From NCBI GenBank assembly GCA_019347915.1, contig JAHWKL010000004.1:1-48186 (forward strand): a stretch of DNA of 48,186 nt, in the 5' to 3' direction. A program made the position numbers and the translations under genes. The notes beneath the pieces were generated by a model. The model did no database searches. It was not told where the DNA came from and saw only the letters and a program-made list of their open reading frames with translations. This document shows positions 34,530 through 42,746 of the stretch, piece by piece. This DNA is from Actinomycetota bacterium. GTDB taxonomy: Bacteria > Actinomycetota > Acidimicrobiia > Acidimicrobiales > CADCSY01. Numbering within the stretch: position 1 is the stretch's first letter; every line of letters begins with the position of its first letter.

Positions 34530-35302
34530 TGGCGCTGCGCTCACGGCGCACCGAGGAGCCGCTCGGCTCCTCGCCGCAGCCGGCCGCCGACGAGAGCATG
34601 ACGCTCGTCGAGCACCTGAACGAGCTTCGCAGCCGGTTGGTCAAGGCGATCATCGCCCTGGTGATCGGCGGCGTGGTGGGTTTCCTGCTCTACCAGCCGG
34701 TGCTCGAGATCCTCCAGGCGCCGTACTGCGAGATCTCCGAGGAGTGCACCTTCATCGTCACCGATCCGCTGGAGAGCTTCTCCATCCGTTTGAAGGTGTC
34801 CGCCTACGTCGGCCTGCTGCTCGCCTCACCGGTGGTGCTGTGGCAACTGTGGCGGTTCATCACCCCGGGGCTGTACGAGAACGAGAAGCGCTACGCCATC
34901 CCCTTCGTGCTCAGCTCGGTGGTGCTCTTCCTTCTCGGCGCCGGTCTGGCCCTGTGGACCTTCCCGAACGCGTTGGAGTTCCTGGTCAAGATCGGCGGCG
35001 AGAGCCTGGAGCCCCTGTACACGCCGAACAAGTACCTGAGCCTGGTGATCTTCATGATGCTGGCGTTCGGGGTCGGCTTCGAGTTCCCCATCGTGCTGGT
35101 CTTCCTGCAGGTGGCCGGCATGCTGACGTGGCAACGCCTGGCGTCGTGGCGCCGGTGGGCCGTGGTGGGCATCTTCGTCATGGTGGCGGTGGTCACCCCG
35201 TCCGGCGACCCCTTCACCCTGTTTGCCCTGGCGCTGCCCATGTACCTGTTCTACGAGTCCTCCATCCTCGTGGGCCGTTTCGTGCTCAAGCGCGGGGCGT
35301 GA
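34529..35302 (+). CDS. tatC: Sec-independent protein translocase TatC
   Basis: 257 residues with six membrane helices. MTLVEHLNELRSRLVKAI is the N-terminal TatC signature containing the Glu that reads the twin-arginine signal; SPVVLWQLWRFITPGLYENEKR and FGVGFEFPIVLVFL are further conserved parts. It is the signal-peptide receptor of the Tat machinery. The tatA-tatC-helicase order next to pafBC is also seen in mycobacteria. Starts at the ATG overlapping the tatA/B stop and is followed by the helicase with GTGA. Confidence 0.96.
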   Translation: MALRSRRTEEPLGSSPQPAADESMTLVEHLNELRSRLVKAIIALVIGGVVGFLLYQPVLEILQAPYCEISEECTFIVTDPLESFSIRLKVSAYVGLLLASPVVLWQLWRFITPGLYENEKRYAIPFVLSSVVLFLLGAGLALWTFPNALEFLVKIGGESLEPLYTPNKYLSLVIFMMLAFGVGFEFPIVLVFLQVAGMLTWQRLASWRRWAVVGIFVMVAVVTPSGDPFTLFALALPMYLFYESSILVGRFVLKRGA

Positions 35303-38010
35303 CGCCCACCGGTCGCACCGGTTCTTCGCCGGCCGCCGGCGCCATGGAGACGACCGCCGCCGCCCGCCCGTCCGGCTACGACTTCGAGCTCGACGACTTC
35401 CAGCGGCGGGCCATCGCTGCCATCGACGACGGCCAGTCGGTACTGGTCGCCGCACCGACCGGCTCGGGCAAGACGGTGGTGGCCGAGCACGCGGTCGCCG
35501 ACGCCCTCGCCCGAGGTGGCAAGGCCTTCTACACCACGCCCATCAAGGCGCTCTCCAACCAGAAGTACGCCGACTTCTGCCGTCGCTACGGCCCCGAGCG
35601 GGTCGGCCTGCTCACCGGCGACACCAACCGCAACGGTGAGGCCCCCGTGGTGGTCATGACCACCGAGGTCCTGCGCAACATGATCTACGCCGCCTCGCCC
35701 ACGCTCGACGGGCTCCGGTATGTGGTGTTGGACGAGGTGCACTACCTCCAGAACGCCTACCGGGGCCCGGTGTGGGAGGAGGTCATCATCCACCTGGCGC
35801 CCGAGGTGCGCCTGGTGTGCCTGTCGGCGACCGTCTCGAACGCCGAGGAGCTGAGCCACTGGATCACCACCGTGCGGGGGGCGACCGCCGCCGTCATCGA
35901 GGAGCGCCGCCCGGTGGTGCTCCACAACCTCTACCTCGTGGGGGACCGGACCGCCCAGCGCCTCCACCTGCTGCCCACGCTGGTGGACGGGCGGCCCAAC
36001 CCCGAGGCCGCCCGCCTCGATACCGGCGCCGCCCGGGCCCCGGGCGCACGCCACGAGGGCCGCCGGCCGGGCCGTCGCCTCTTCACCCCCAAGCGCTACG
36101 AGGTGGTCGAGCGGCTCGAGGACGAGGGGATGCTGCCGGCCATCTCGTTCATCTTCAGCCGGGCTGGCTGTGACCAGGCCGTGCGCCAGTGCCTCGATGC
36201 CGGCCTGCGCCTGACCACCCCCGAGGAGCGGAACCGCATCCGTTCCATCTGCGACGAGCGCACCGCCGGGCTGTCCGACGACGATCTCGGCGTGCTGGGG
36301 TGGCCGGCGTGGATGGCGGGCATGGAGGCGGGGCTGGCCTCCCACCACGCCGGCATGGTGCCGCCGTTCAAGGAAGCGGTCGAGGCCTGCTTCGCCGCCG
36401 GCCTGGTCAAGATGGTGTTCGCCACCGAGACGCTGGCCCTGGGCATCAACATGCCGGCACGGGCGGTGGTGATCGAGAAGCTGAGCAAGTTCGGCGGCGA
36501 GCGCCACCAGATGCTCACCCCCGGCGAGTACACCCAGCTCACCGGGCGGGCGGGGCGGCGGGGGATCGACGACGTGGGCTACGCGGTCGTCCTGTGGTCG
36601 CCGTTCGTCTCCTTCGACCAGGTGGCGGCCCTGGTCTCGACCCGCACCTTCCCCATCTCGTCGTCGTTCCGGCCGACCTACAACATGGCCGCCAACCTGG
36701 TGCATCGGTACTCGGCTGGTGAAGCGCACCACCTCCTGAACCTCTCCTTCGCCCAGTACCAGGCCGACCAGGAGGTGGTCGCCATGGAGGCGCGCCTCGA
36801 GCGGGCCGAGCGGCGGCTGGCGGCCTCCCGGGCCGAGCTGGTCTGCGACCAGGGCGATGTCGCCGAGCTGCTCGAGCTCCAGCGGCGCCTGGACCAGCGC
36901 CGGACCGAGCCCCGGGCGCGCCGGCACGACCTGGAAGAGGCCCTCGCCCACCTGCGGCCCGGTGACGTGGTGCGCGTCCCCGGCGGCAAGTCGGCCGGGC
37001 CGGCGGTGGTGCTGTCGGCCACGACCCGCCGCGGCGGCATCCAGTTGCGGGTTCTGACACCCAAGCGCCGGCGGCTCACCCTTGACAGCAGCGACTTCGA
37101 CGAGCCCCCCGACCGCCTCGGCCGGGTGGAGCTCCCGCGGCCTTACCAGCCCAACAGCAACGGCTTCCAGCGCCAGGTGGCCACCAGCCTCTCCCGGGCC
37201 CGCCTGGCCAACCCTCGCCGCCGGCAGCGGCACCGTGACCCGGAGGTCGACGAGATGGCCCTCGCCGTCGACCGCCATCCCGCCGCCGCCTGCACCGACC
37301 TTTCCCGCCACCGGCGGGCGTGGGGCCAGGTCGAGCGACTGGAGCGGGAGGTCGCCCGCATCAAGCGCCAGGTCAAGGGCCGCACCGCCACGCTCGCCCG
37401 GCAGTTCGACCGGGTGCTGTCGGTCCTGGAGGAGGCCGAGTACGTCGACGGGTGGTCGTTGACCGAGCGGGGGGCGCGCCTCGGGCGGATCTACCACGAG
37501 TGCGATCTCCTCATCGCCGAGTCCCTCCACGAAGGCGTCTTCGACGACGTGTCGCCTGCGGCCCTGGCCGGGCTGGCCTCGGTCTTCACCTTCGAGGCGC
37601 GGGGTCGGGCGGAGCCACCCGCTCCTGACATCCCCTCCGCCGACCTGCGACGCCGGTGGGGGACGATCCAGCGCCTCTCCGCCCGCCTGGCCGCGGCCGA
37701 GGACCGTGCCGGCCTTCCCCCCACCCGCGAGCCCGACCCCGGTTTCATGGGCCTGGCCGCGGCGTGGGCCGCTGGTGATCCCCTCGACGACGTCCTGGAG
37801 GAGGAAGACCTCTCGGGCGGCGACTTCGTCCGCAACGTCAAGCAGCTCATCGACCTGCTCCGCCAGCTCGGTGACGTCGCCCCGCTGCCGGCGACCGCCA
37901 CCGCCGCCCGATCGGCGGCCGACGCCTTGTTCCGAGGGGTGGTCGAGGCATCGTCGAGGGTCACCGCCGCCGACGTACCGGAGGAGCAGGTCCTGCCGCC
38001 GGCGAGGTGA
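35299..38010 (+). CDS. helY: HelY-like Ski2-family DEVH helicase
   Basis: About 904 residues from GTG 35299 (GTGA overlap with tatC); ATG 35344 is an in-frame alternative. Motifs: Q-motif-like YDFELDDFQRRAIAAI, Walker A APTGSGKT, TPIKALSNQKY, DEVHYLQNAYRG, SATVSN, ALGINMPARAV and LTGRAGRRGID, typical of superfamily 2 Ski2/Mtr4 RNA helicases. The C-terminal part has the extended HelY-type domain with a coiled-coil stretch (about 475-540). Probably unwinds structured RNA. The track start at 34372 runs antisense-free but through tatA/C in another frame, so it is a shadow. Confidence 0.94.
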   Translation: MTPTGRTGSSPAAGAMETTAAARPSGYDFELDDFQRRAIAAIDDGQSVLVAAPTGSGKTVVAEHAVADALARGGKAFYTTPIKALSNQKYADFCRRYGPERVGLLTGDTNRNGEAPVVVMTTEVLRNMIYAASPTLDGLRYVVLDEVHYLQNAYRGPVWEEVIIHLAPEVRLVCLSATVSNAEELSHWITTVRGATAAVIEERRPVVLHNLYLVGDRTAQRLHLLPTLVDGRPNPEAARLDTGAARAPGARHEGRRPGRRLFTPKRYEVVERLEDEGMLPAISFIFSRAGCDQAVRQCLDAGLRLTTPEERNRIRSICDERTAGLSDDDLGVLGWPAWMAGMEAGLASHHAGMVPPFKEAVEACFAAGLVKMVFATETLALGINMPARAVVIEKLSKFGGERHQMLTPGEYTQLTGRAGRRGIDDVGYAVVLWSPFVSFDQVAALVSTRTFPISSSFRPTYNMAANLVHRYSAGEAHHLLNLSFAQYQADQEVVAMEARLERAERRLAASRAELVCDQGDVAELLELQRRLDQRRTEPRARRHDLEEALAHLRPGDVVRVPGGKSAGPAVVLSATTRRGGIQLRVLTPKRRRLTLDSSDFDEPPDRLGRVELPRPYQPNSNGFQRQVATSLSRARLANPRRRQRHRDPEVDEMALAVDRHPAAACTDLSRHRRAWGQVERLEREVARIKRQVKGRTATLARQFDRVLSVLEEAEYVDGWSLTERGARLGRIYHECDLLIAESLHEGVFDDVSPAALAGLASVFTFEARGRAEPPAPDIPSADLRRRWGTIQRLSARLAAAEDRAGLPPTREPDPGFMGLAAAWAAGDPLDDVLEEEDLSGGDFVRNVKQLIDLLRQLGDVAPLPATATAARSAADALFRGVVEASSRVTAADVPEEQVLPPAR

Positions 38011-38618
38011 CGGTGCGCAAGGGCCAGGCCTGGGGGACCCCGGGTGCCTTGCCCGACCACGGGGTGGTGGTGCGTTCCGACGCCGAGGCACGGGCCGTCG
38101 TGAGCGCCGCCCGGCGGGCGGACGAGCCGGTGCCGCCGTTGGGTCTTCTGGGGGGCGACCTGTGCCGGACCCTGGGCGGGCGAGGGGACGAGGGCCGCCT
38201 GCGGTCGGGAGCGGCAGTCGTCGTGCAGTGCGACCTGGGCTCAGTGCTCGTCGACGGGCGGTTGCACTGGTTCGTGGCCCATCTCGTCGCCCGGCCCCGA
38301 TGGTGGTGGGGACGGACCTTCGTGGCCATGAACGCGGCGTGGTTGGGGGAGTGGAACCTCGGCCCCCGGGCCCACCCTGGTGACGGCGTGCTCGACACCT
38401 ACGACGGGCGCCTGCCGGTGCGACAGCTCCTCGCCGCCCGCGCCCGTCTGCCCCGGGGCGCCCACCTTCCCCATCCCGCCATCTCCGAGCGGCGAGCTCG
38501 CGCCCTCCAGGTGGACCTGGGCCGCGACCTTCCCGTCCGCCTGGACGGCGAGGTGATCACCGCCGGCCGCCGGCTCTCGTTGCGGGCCGAGCCCGACGCC
38601 CTCACCGTGGTGGTGTAG
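38007..38618 (+). CDS. Stand-alone protein resembling the lid domain of lipid/NAD kinases
   Basis: 203 residues from GTG 38007, coupled to the helicase stop. The C-terminal stretch (AISERRARALQVDLGRDLPV, RLDGEVITAGRRLSLRAEPDALTVVV) and the central beta-rich part resemble the C-terminal domain of DagK/YegS-type diacylglycerol kinases, but the nucleotide-binding N-terminal domain with GGDGT is missing. Either a remnant or a separately used binding domain. Function unknown; confidence in the family link is moderate, in the gene high. Confidence 0.78.
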   Translation: MTVRKGQAWGTPGALPDHGVVVRSDAEARAVVSAARRADEPVPPLGLLGGDLCRTLGGRGDEGRLRSGAAVVVQCDLGSVLVDGRLHWFVAHLVARPRWWWGRTFVAMNAAWLGEWNLGPRAHPGDGVLDTYDGRLPVRQLLAARARLPRGAHLPHPAISERRARALQVDLGRDLPVRLDGEVITAGRRLSLRAEPDALTVVV

Positions 38619-38631
38619 GCGCGAGCCCTCC

Positions 38632-38637
38632 TAGGGT
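38632..38637 (+). promoter_or_regulatory. Putative -10 element of M20 peptidase gene (leaderless)
   Basis: TAGGGT, 6 bases before GTG 38644. Confidence 0.5.
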
Positions 38638-38643
38638 GATTGG

Positions 38644-39822
38644 GTGGACCTGCGCCGGCTGAAGGAGCGCGCGTGCGCCCGCGTCGACGAGCTGGCGCCG
38701 GCGCTCATCACCACGTCCCACCAGATCCACGCCCACCCGGAGCTGTGTTTCGAGGAGCACTTCGCCCACGACCTGCTCACCTCGTTGCTCGAGCGGGAGG
38801 GCGCCGAGGTGACCCGTGGCGCCTACGGCCTCGACACCGCCTTCGACGCCCGGTCCGGCGGCGAGGGGCCCACCGTGGTCGTGTGCTGCGAGTACGACGC
38901 CCTGCCGGGCATCGGCCACGCCTGCGGGCACAACGTCATCGCCGCCGCCACCGCCGGCGCCGGCCTGGCCGCCGCCGCCGTCGCCGAGGAGGCAGGCGGC
39001 CGGGTCCGGGTGCTCGGCACCCCCGCCGAGGAGGGCGGGGCCGGCAAGGTCGAGCTCGCCCGTCGCGGGGCACTCGACGGTGTGGACGCCGCCATGATGG
39101 TTCACCCCGCCGGCGCCGATCTGGCCACCATGGACTCCCTGGCCGCGGCCATGCTCGAGGTCGAGTACTTCGGCGAGGCGGCCCACGCCGCCGCCGCCCC
39201 GCAGCAGGGCCGCAACGCCCTCGACGCCGCCGTCCTCGGGTACCTCAACGTCGCTGCGCTGCGCCAGCACATCGCCGACACCGACCGGGTGCACGGCGTG
39301 TTCACCAAGGGTGGTGACAAGGCCAACATCGTGCCCGACCACACGGCCATGGGGTGGATGGTCCGCTCGGCCCGGGCGCCGTCGCTCGACCCGCTCAAGG
39401 CCCGGGTCCTCGCCTGCTTCGAGGCCGGGGCGCTGGCCACGGGCTGCTCGGTGGAGCACCGCTTCGTCAGCCACGACTACGCCGAGATGGTGGACAACCC
39501 CGTGCTGATCGACCTCTACGCCGCCAACTCCGCCGCCCTGGGCCGGCCGTTGTCCCGGGTGGCCGGTCCTGGGGAGCGGGTCGTGGGCAGCACGGACATG
39601 GGCAACGTGAGCTACCTGGTGCCCTCCATCCACCCCATGATCAAGGTCAGCCCTTCGGGAGTCTCCATCCACTGCGCCGAGTTCGCCCGCCACGCCCGCG
39701 CCCCGGCCGGCGACCGGGCGGTCGTCGACGGGGCCAAGGCACTAGCCATGACCATCGTCGACCTGTGGGTGGCCGAGGGAGCGCTCGACCGGGTCAAGGC
39801 GGCGTTCGCCCCGCCGGCTTAA
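38644..39822 (+). CDS. M20 family metallopeptidase / amidohydrolase
   Basis: 392 residues. M20D-like zinc hydrolase: HQIHAHPEL at about 26-34, the metal and catalytic region EYDALPGIGHACGHN (about 83-97), GTPAEEGGAGK with the general-base Glu pair (about 122-132), and AHAAAAPQQGRNALDA of the dimerisation domain. Members resemble AbgB and PM20D2, which cleave N-acyl or dipeptide amides; the exact substrate is unknown. No signal peptide. Followed directly by repeat copy B. Confidence 0.92.
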   Translation: MDLRRLKERACARVDELAPALITTSHQIHAHPELCFEEHFAHDLLTSLLEREGAEVTRGAYGLDTAFDARSGGEGPTVVVCCEYDALPGIGHACGHNVIAAATAGAGLAAAAVAEEAGGRVRVLGTPAEEGGAGKVELARRGALDGVDAAMMVHPAGADLATMDSLAAAMLEVEYFGEAAHAAAAPQQGRNALDAAVLGYLNVAALRQHIADTDRVHGVFTKGGDKANIVPDHTAMGWMVRSARAPSLDPLKARVLACFEAGALATGCSVEHRFVSHDYAEMVDNPVLIDLYAANSAALGRPLSRVAGPGERVVGSTDMGNVSYLVPSIHPMIKVSPSGVSIHCAEFARHARAPAGDRAVVDGAKALAMTIVDLWVAEGALDRVKAAFAPPA

Positions 39823-39825
39823 TCA

Positions 39826-39972
39826 TTGCGCCGGCGATAATCCGCCGTCCGGCCGCCGGCGCAGCCGGCTTGGCCGGACGGAGCAGGATCGAGCGCCGCC
39901 GGAGGCGGCACCGAGCCGTTCCGCGAGCGAAGCGAGCTGTGCTGCTCCGCCTGGCGGCTGCGCAGCCGGCCG
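39826..39972 (+). repeat. Mosaic hairpin-rich intergenic repeat, copy B
   Basis: It fills nearly the whole 155-bp gap between the M20 stop and the converging membrane-protein stop. It holds the same modules as copy A (GCCGGCG-ATAATC-CGCCG, the CCGTCCGGCC/GGCCGGACGG stem, GCCGCCGGAGGCGGC, GCGAGCGAAGCGAGC, CTGCTCCGCCTGGCGGC) in a different order and opposite orientation. Bases 39833-39884 are identical to 27079-27130 reversed. Confidence 0.8.
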
Positions 39973-39977
39973 CCCTG

Positions 39978-40409
39978 TCACCGCCGGCGCCGGCGCCGGC
40001 GGACGACCACCCCCACGACGGCGCCGAAGGCCAGGTGGTCGGCGACCTGCACCGCGGTGGGAAGGGCGGCGATGGCGGGGTAGCGGCGCCCCACCACGCC
40101 CAGGTCCAGGCCGGCGATGAGCAGCCCGGCAGCGGCGCCGGCCAGGACCGTGCCGCGCTCGGGGAGGACCAGGGCCAGCAGCGTGGCCCAGCCCAGGGAC
40201 AGGCCGGTGTGGGCGATCACCCCACCTGCCAGCAGCGCCGGGACCGGGCTTTCGGGGGCCACCAGGAGCGTCCCCGCCGCCTGCACCGGTGCGAGGGGGT
40301 CGCCGCCGGTGGCCACGGCATGGAGGGTCGAAGGCAGGCCGCTCGACGCCCACGCCACGGCGCCGGCCACCACCCCGTCGCCCATCGCCGCCGCGGTGCA
40401 GGGGCTCAT
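39978..40409 (-). CDS. Small integral membrane protein
   Basis: 143 residues from ATG 40409 (ATGA overlap with the oxidoreductase gene); Met9 is an alternative. Four hydrophobic segments (about 10-25, 55-77, 85-104, 120-137) and a C-terminal run of six or more arginines. No recognised family. The Arg run is coded by a GCCGGC-rich microrepeat next to repeat copy B, so the true C-terminus may have been shaped by it. Coupled to the Ddn-like gene. Confidence 0.7.
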   Translation of the reverse strand: MSPCTAAAMGDGVVAGAVAWASSGLPSTLHAVATGGDPLAPVQAAGTLLVAPESPVPALLAGGVIAHTGLSLGWATLLALVLPERGTVLAGAAAGLLIAGLDLGVVGRRYPAIAALPTAVQVADHLAFGAVVGVVVRRRRRRR

Positions 40410-40756
40410 GGCGGGCCCGAGAGGTCGACGGCGACGGCGAGGGCGGTACGCCCCCAGCCCTCCAGGTCGTCGCTGCCGGGGGCCTGGTAACGGGCCAACA
40501 GCAATTGCCGGGCGCGGGCGTCCTCGTCGGAGCCGGCGGGCACGAGGCGGGCCCGGCCCGAGAAATCCGACTCGCCCACCCGTACCTCCACCGCCGGGGT
40601 GGCGACGAGGTTGCGCACCCAGTCGGCTCGGTGGCGACCTCCTGCCAGGAGGTAAAGCGTCGGGCCGGAGCGGGCGAACCAGATCTCGATGGTGTGGGGC
40701 GCCCCGCTGCGACGGCCGACCGTGGTCAGGTAGCAGAACGGCGGGTCACCACTCAC
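40406..40756 (-). CDS. Ddn-like F420H2-dependent oxidoreductase (nitroreductase family)
   Basis: 116 residues from GTG 40756. The split-beta-barrel Ddn/FDOR-A type pattern is clear: LTTVGRRSGAPHTIEIWFARSG, LAGGRHRADWVRNLVATPAVEVRVG. These enzymes use reduced F420 to reduce quinones, nitro compounds or other substrates. It lacks a lipid-like or membrane N-terminus. The presence of fbiC in the same window supports an F420-using host. Its start overlaps the end of the isocitrate-lyase-like gene by 11 bases. Confidence 0.9.
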   Translation of the reverse strand: MSGDPPFCYLTTVGRRSGAPHTIEIWFARSGPTLYLLAGGRHRADWVRNLVATPAVEVRVGESDFSGRARLVPAGSDEDARARQLLLARYQAPGSDDLEGWGRTALAVAVDLSGPP

Positions 40757-41624
40757 GTTCCCCGGCCTGCTCCCCGTACCGGGCCTCGAGCTCGTAATGA
40801 GCCTCGAGCTCGACGATGCGGCCGAACTCGTCGAACCCCGTCACCAGTTCGAGGTGGTCCCGCAGCGACCCTTCCTGGCGCAGCACCCGATAGGCGTCGA
40901 CCAGTGCCCGGGTGGCGGCGAACAGCCCGGTCAAGGGGGACACCACCAGGTCGTAGCCGAGGTCGTGGAGCTCGCCGGGGGTGAGCAGTGGGGTCCGGCC
41001 CGCCTCGATCATGTTGGCCACCCGCACCACGTCGGGTACGGCGGCGGCCACCGCCTCCAGCTCGGCCACTGACTCCGGCGCCTCCACGAACACGGCATCT
41101 GCGCCGAGGTCGGCGGCCATCCGGGCCCGTTGGCAGGCCTCGTCGAGGCTCACCGCCGCCCGGGCGTCGGTGCGGGCCACCACGAACAGCTGGTCCCGTT
41201 GATCCAGGGCGGCACGGAGCTTGGCCAACCAGTCCTCGACCGGGACCACCCGCTTGCCCCGGAGGTGGCCGCAGCGCTTGGGCCAGATTTGGTCCTCCAG
41301 GAAGATGCCGGCCGCCCCCGCCGACTCGAACTGGTCGACCGTCCGGCGGGTGTTGAGGGCGTTGCCGTGGCCGGTGTCACCGTCCACGACGACGGCCACG
41401 TCGGGCGTCGCCCGGCACACCCGGCGAGCGACCTCGGCCATCTCGCTGGCGGTGAGGTACCCGAAGTCGGGGAGCCCCAGCAAGGTGCCGGCGGTGGCGT
41501 AGCCGGACACGAACACGGTCGTGAACCCGGCCTGGGCGGCCACCCGGGCCGAGAGGGCGTCCCACACGCCCGGCATGAGCACCGTGCCCTCGGCCAGCTG
41601 CCGGCGCAGGTCGTCCCCGTGCAT
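40746..41624 (-). CDS. Isocitrate lyase / PEP mutase superfamily enzyme
   Basis: 292 residues from ATG 41624; the track start at 41690 adds a poor leader. TIM barrel with GYATAGTLLGLPDFGYLT, VDGDTGHGNALN (Mg-binding acids), and KRCGHLRGK, the catalytic-Cys loop in the form seen in methylisocitrate lyase, PEP mutase and oxaloacetate decarboxylase relatives. C-C or P-C bond cleavage of a 2-hydroxy or 2-keto acid is likely; the exact substrate cannot be told. TACGCT lies 8 bases before the ATG. Confidence 0.88.
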   Translation of the reverse strand: MHGDDLRRQLAEGTVLMPGVWDALSARVAAQAGFTTVFVSGYATAGTLLGLPDFGYLTASEMAEVARRVCRATPDVAVVVDGDTGHGNALNTRRTVDQFESAGAAGIFLEDQIWPKRCGHLRGKRVVPVEDWLAKLRAALDQRDQLFVVARTDARAAVSLDEACQRARMAADLGADAVFVEAPESVAELEAVAAAVPDVVRVANMIEAGRTPLLTPGELHDLGYDLVVSPLTGLFAATRALVDAYRVLRQEGSLRDHLELVTGFDEFGRIVELEAHYELEARYGEQAGEREW

Positions 41625-41632
41625 GAGCGGGC

Positions 41633-41638
41633 AGCGTA
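41633..41638 (-). promoter_or_regulatory. Putative -10 element of isocitrate-lyase-like gene (leaderless)
   Basis: TACGCT on the minus strand, 8 bases before ATG 41624, in the 105-bp divergent gap with argC. Confidence 0.5.
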
Positions 41639-41703
41639 GGCTCGGGCGCACTCGGGCGCCGGGCCGGAGACCGGCGATGGCTCCGGGCACGTGGTTGCAT
41701 AGT

Positions 41704-41721
41704 CATGCGTGCACACGTATG
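41704..41721. promoter_or_regulatory. Candidate ArgR operator (ARG box) at argC
   Basis: CATGCGTG-CA-CACGTATG is an 18-bp palindrome with one mismatched pair, the size of an ARG box. A further TTGCATA half-site-like stretch lies just upstream (41695-41701). It overlaps the argC -10 box, where a bound ArgR hexamer would block transcription. Identity is inferred from symmetry, position and the presence of argR in the operon. Confidence 0.5.
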
Positions 41722-41723
41722 CT
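41718..41723 (+). promoter_or_regulatory. Putative -10 element of argC (leaderless)
   Basis: TATGCT, 6 bases before GTG 41730. It favours GTG 41730 over the track start ATG 41709, which would lie upstream of the transcript. Confidence 0.5.
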
Positions 41724-41729
41724 CGCCCG

Positions 41730-42746
41730 GTGCGGCACATCGCCATTCTGGGGGCGTCCGGCTACGCCGGCGCCGAGCTGTTCCGCTTGTGCCTGTCCCA
41801 TCCCGAGCTCGACGTCGCATGGGTCGCGGCCGACACCTCGGCCGGCACCCTGGTGCGGGAGCTGTACCCGAACTTGGCGGCCGTTGCCGGCGACCTGAGG
41901 TTCACCCGCTACGACCCCGACCTGGCCGAGGGCCTCGACGCCGTGTTCCTGGCCCTGCCCCACGGCGCCAGCGCCTCCGTGGTGCCCGACCTGGTGAAGC
42001 GGGCGGGTGTCGTGGTGGATCTCTCCGCCGATTTCCGGCTGAAGGACCCTGCTCTGTACGACCAGTGGTACGGCGGCGCCCACCCCGCCCCCGAGCTGCT
42101 GGCCGACTTCGCCTACGGGCTCCCGGAGCTGTTCCGGCCGGCGCTGGCCGGCGCCACCGCCATCGCCGTTCCGGGGTGCTACCCGACGGCGGCGGCGCTG
42201 GCCCTGACCCCGCTGCTGCGGGCCGGCCTGGTGGAGCCCACCGGGGTGATCGTCGACGCCGCCACCGGCGTGTCCGGCGCCGGGCGGCCGGCCAAGGCCA
42301 CGACGACGTTCTGCACCGTCGACGAGGACTTCCGGGCCTACGGCCTGATCAGTCACCGCCACACCCCTGAGATCGAGCAGGCCACCGGCGCCTCGGTCCT
42401 GTTCACCCCGCACCTGGCGCCCATGAACCGCGGCATCCTCGCCACGTGCTACGCCCGGCCGGCGGCGGGGGCGTCGGGTGAAGCCGTCCAAGAGGCGCTG
42501 GCCGACGCCTACCGGGACGAGCCCTTCGTGGTCGTGGGTCCCGAGTCGCCGTCGACCAAGGCCACCGCCGGGTCCAACTGCGCCCACCTCACCGCCCGCC
42601 ACGACCCCCGCACCGGCTGGGTGATGGTGCTGTGCGCCCTCGACAACCTGGTCAAGGGGGCGGCCGGCCAAGCCGTCCAGTGCGCCAACCTGGCGTTCGG
42701 CCTGGACGAGACCACGGGGCTGCCGCTGGCCGGGATGGCGCCGTGA
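41730..42746 (+). CDS. argC: N-acetyl-gamma-glutamyl-phosphate reductase
   Basis: 338 residues from GTG 41730. The NADP-binding start HIAILGASGYAGAEL, the catalytic Cys in VPGCYPTA and HRHTPEIEQ are typical ArgC parts. It reduces N-acetylglutamyl phosphate to the semialdehyde, the third step of arginine synthesis. First gene of argCJBDFRG; argJ follows with GTGA overlap. Confidence 0.96.
   Translation: MRHIAILGASGYAGAELFRLCLSHPELDVAWVAADTSAGTLVRELYPNLAAVAGDLRFTRYDPDLAEGLDAVFLALPHGASASVVPDLVKRAGVVVDLSADFRLKDPALYDQWYGGAHPAPELLADFAYGLPELFRPALAGATAIAVPGCYPTAAALALTPLLRAGLVEPTGVIVDAATGVSGAGRPAKATTTFCTVDEDFRAYGLISHRHTPEIEQATGASVLFTPHLAPMNRGILATCYARPAAGASGEAVQEALADAYRDEPFVVVGPESPSTKATAGSNCAHLTARHDPRTGWVMVLCALDNLVKGAAGQAVQCANLAFGLDETTGLPLAGMAP

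Noticed and set aside
35251-38091. 946-aa minus-strand ORF over the helicase
   Set aside because: Antisense shadow of the HelY-like gene, H/G/D-rich without domains.
39981-40000. GCCGGC microrepeat as a CRISPR or separate tandem array
   Set aside because: Too short, within a coding region where it encodes an Arg run, and without spacers.
41709-41729. ATG 41709 as argC start
   Set aside because: It lies upstream of the likely -10 box and would add residues absent from the family N-terminus; GTG 41730 directly precedes the Rossmann motif.
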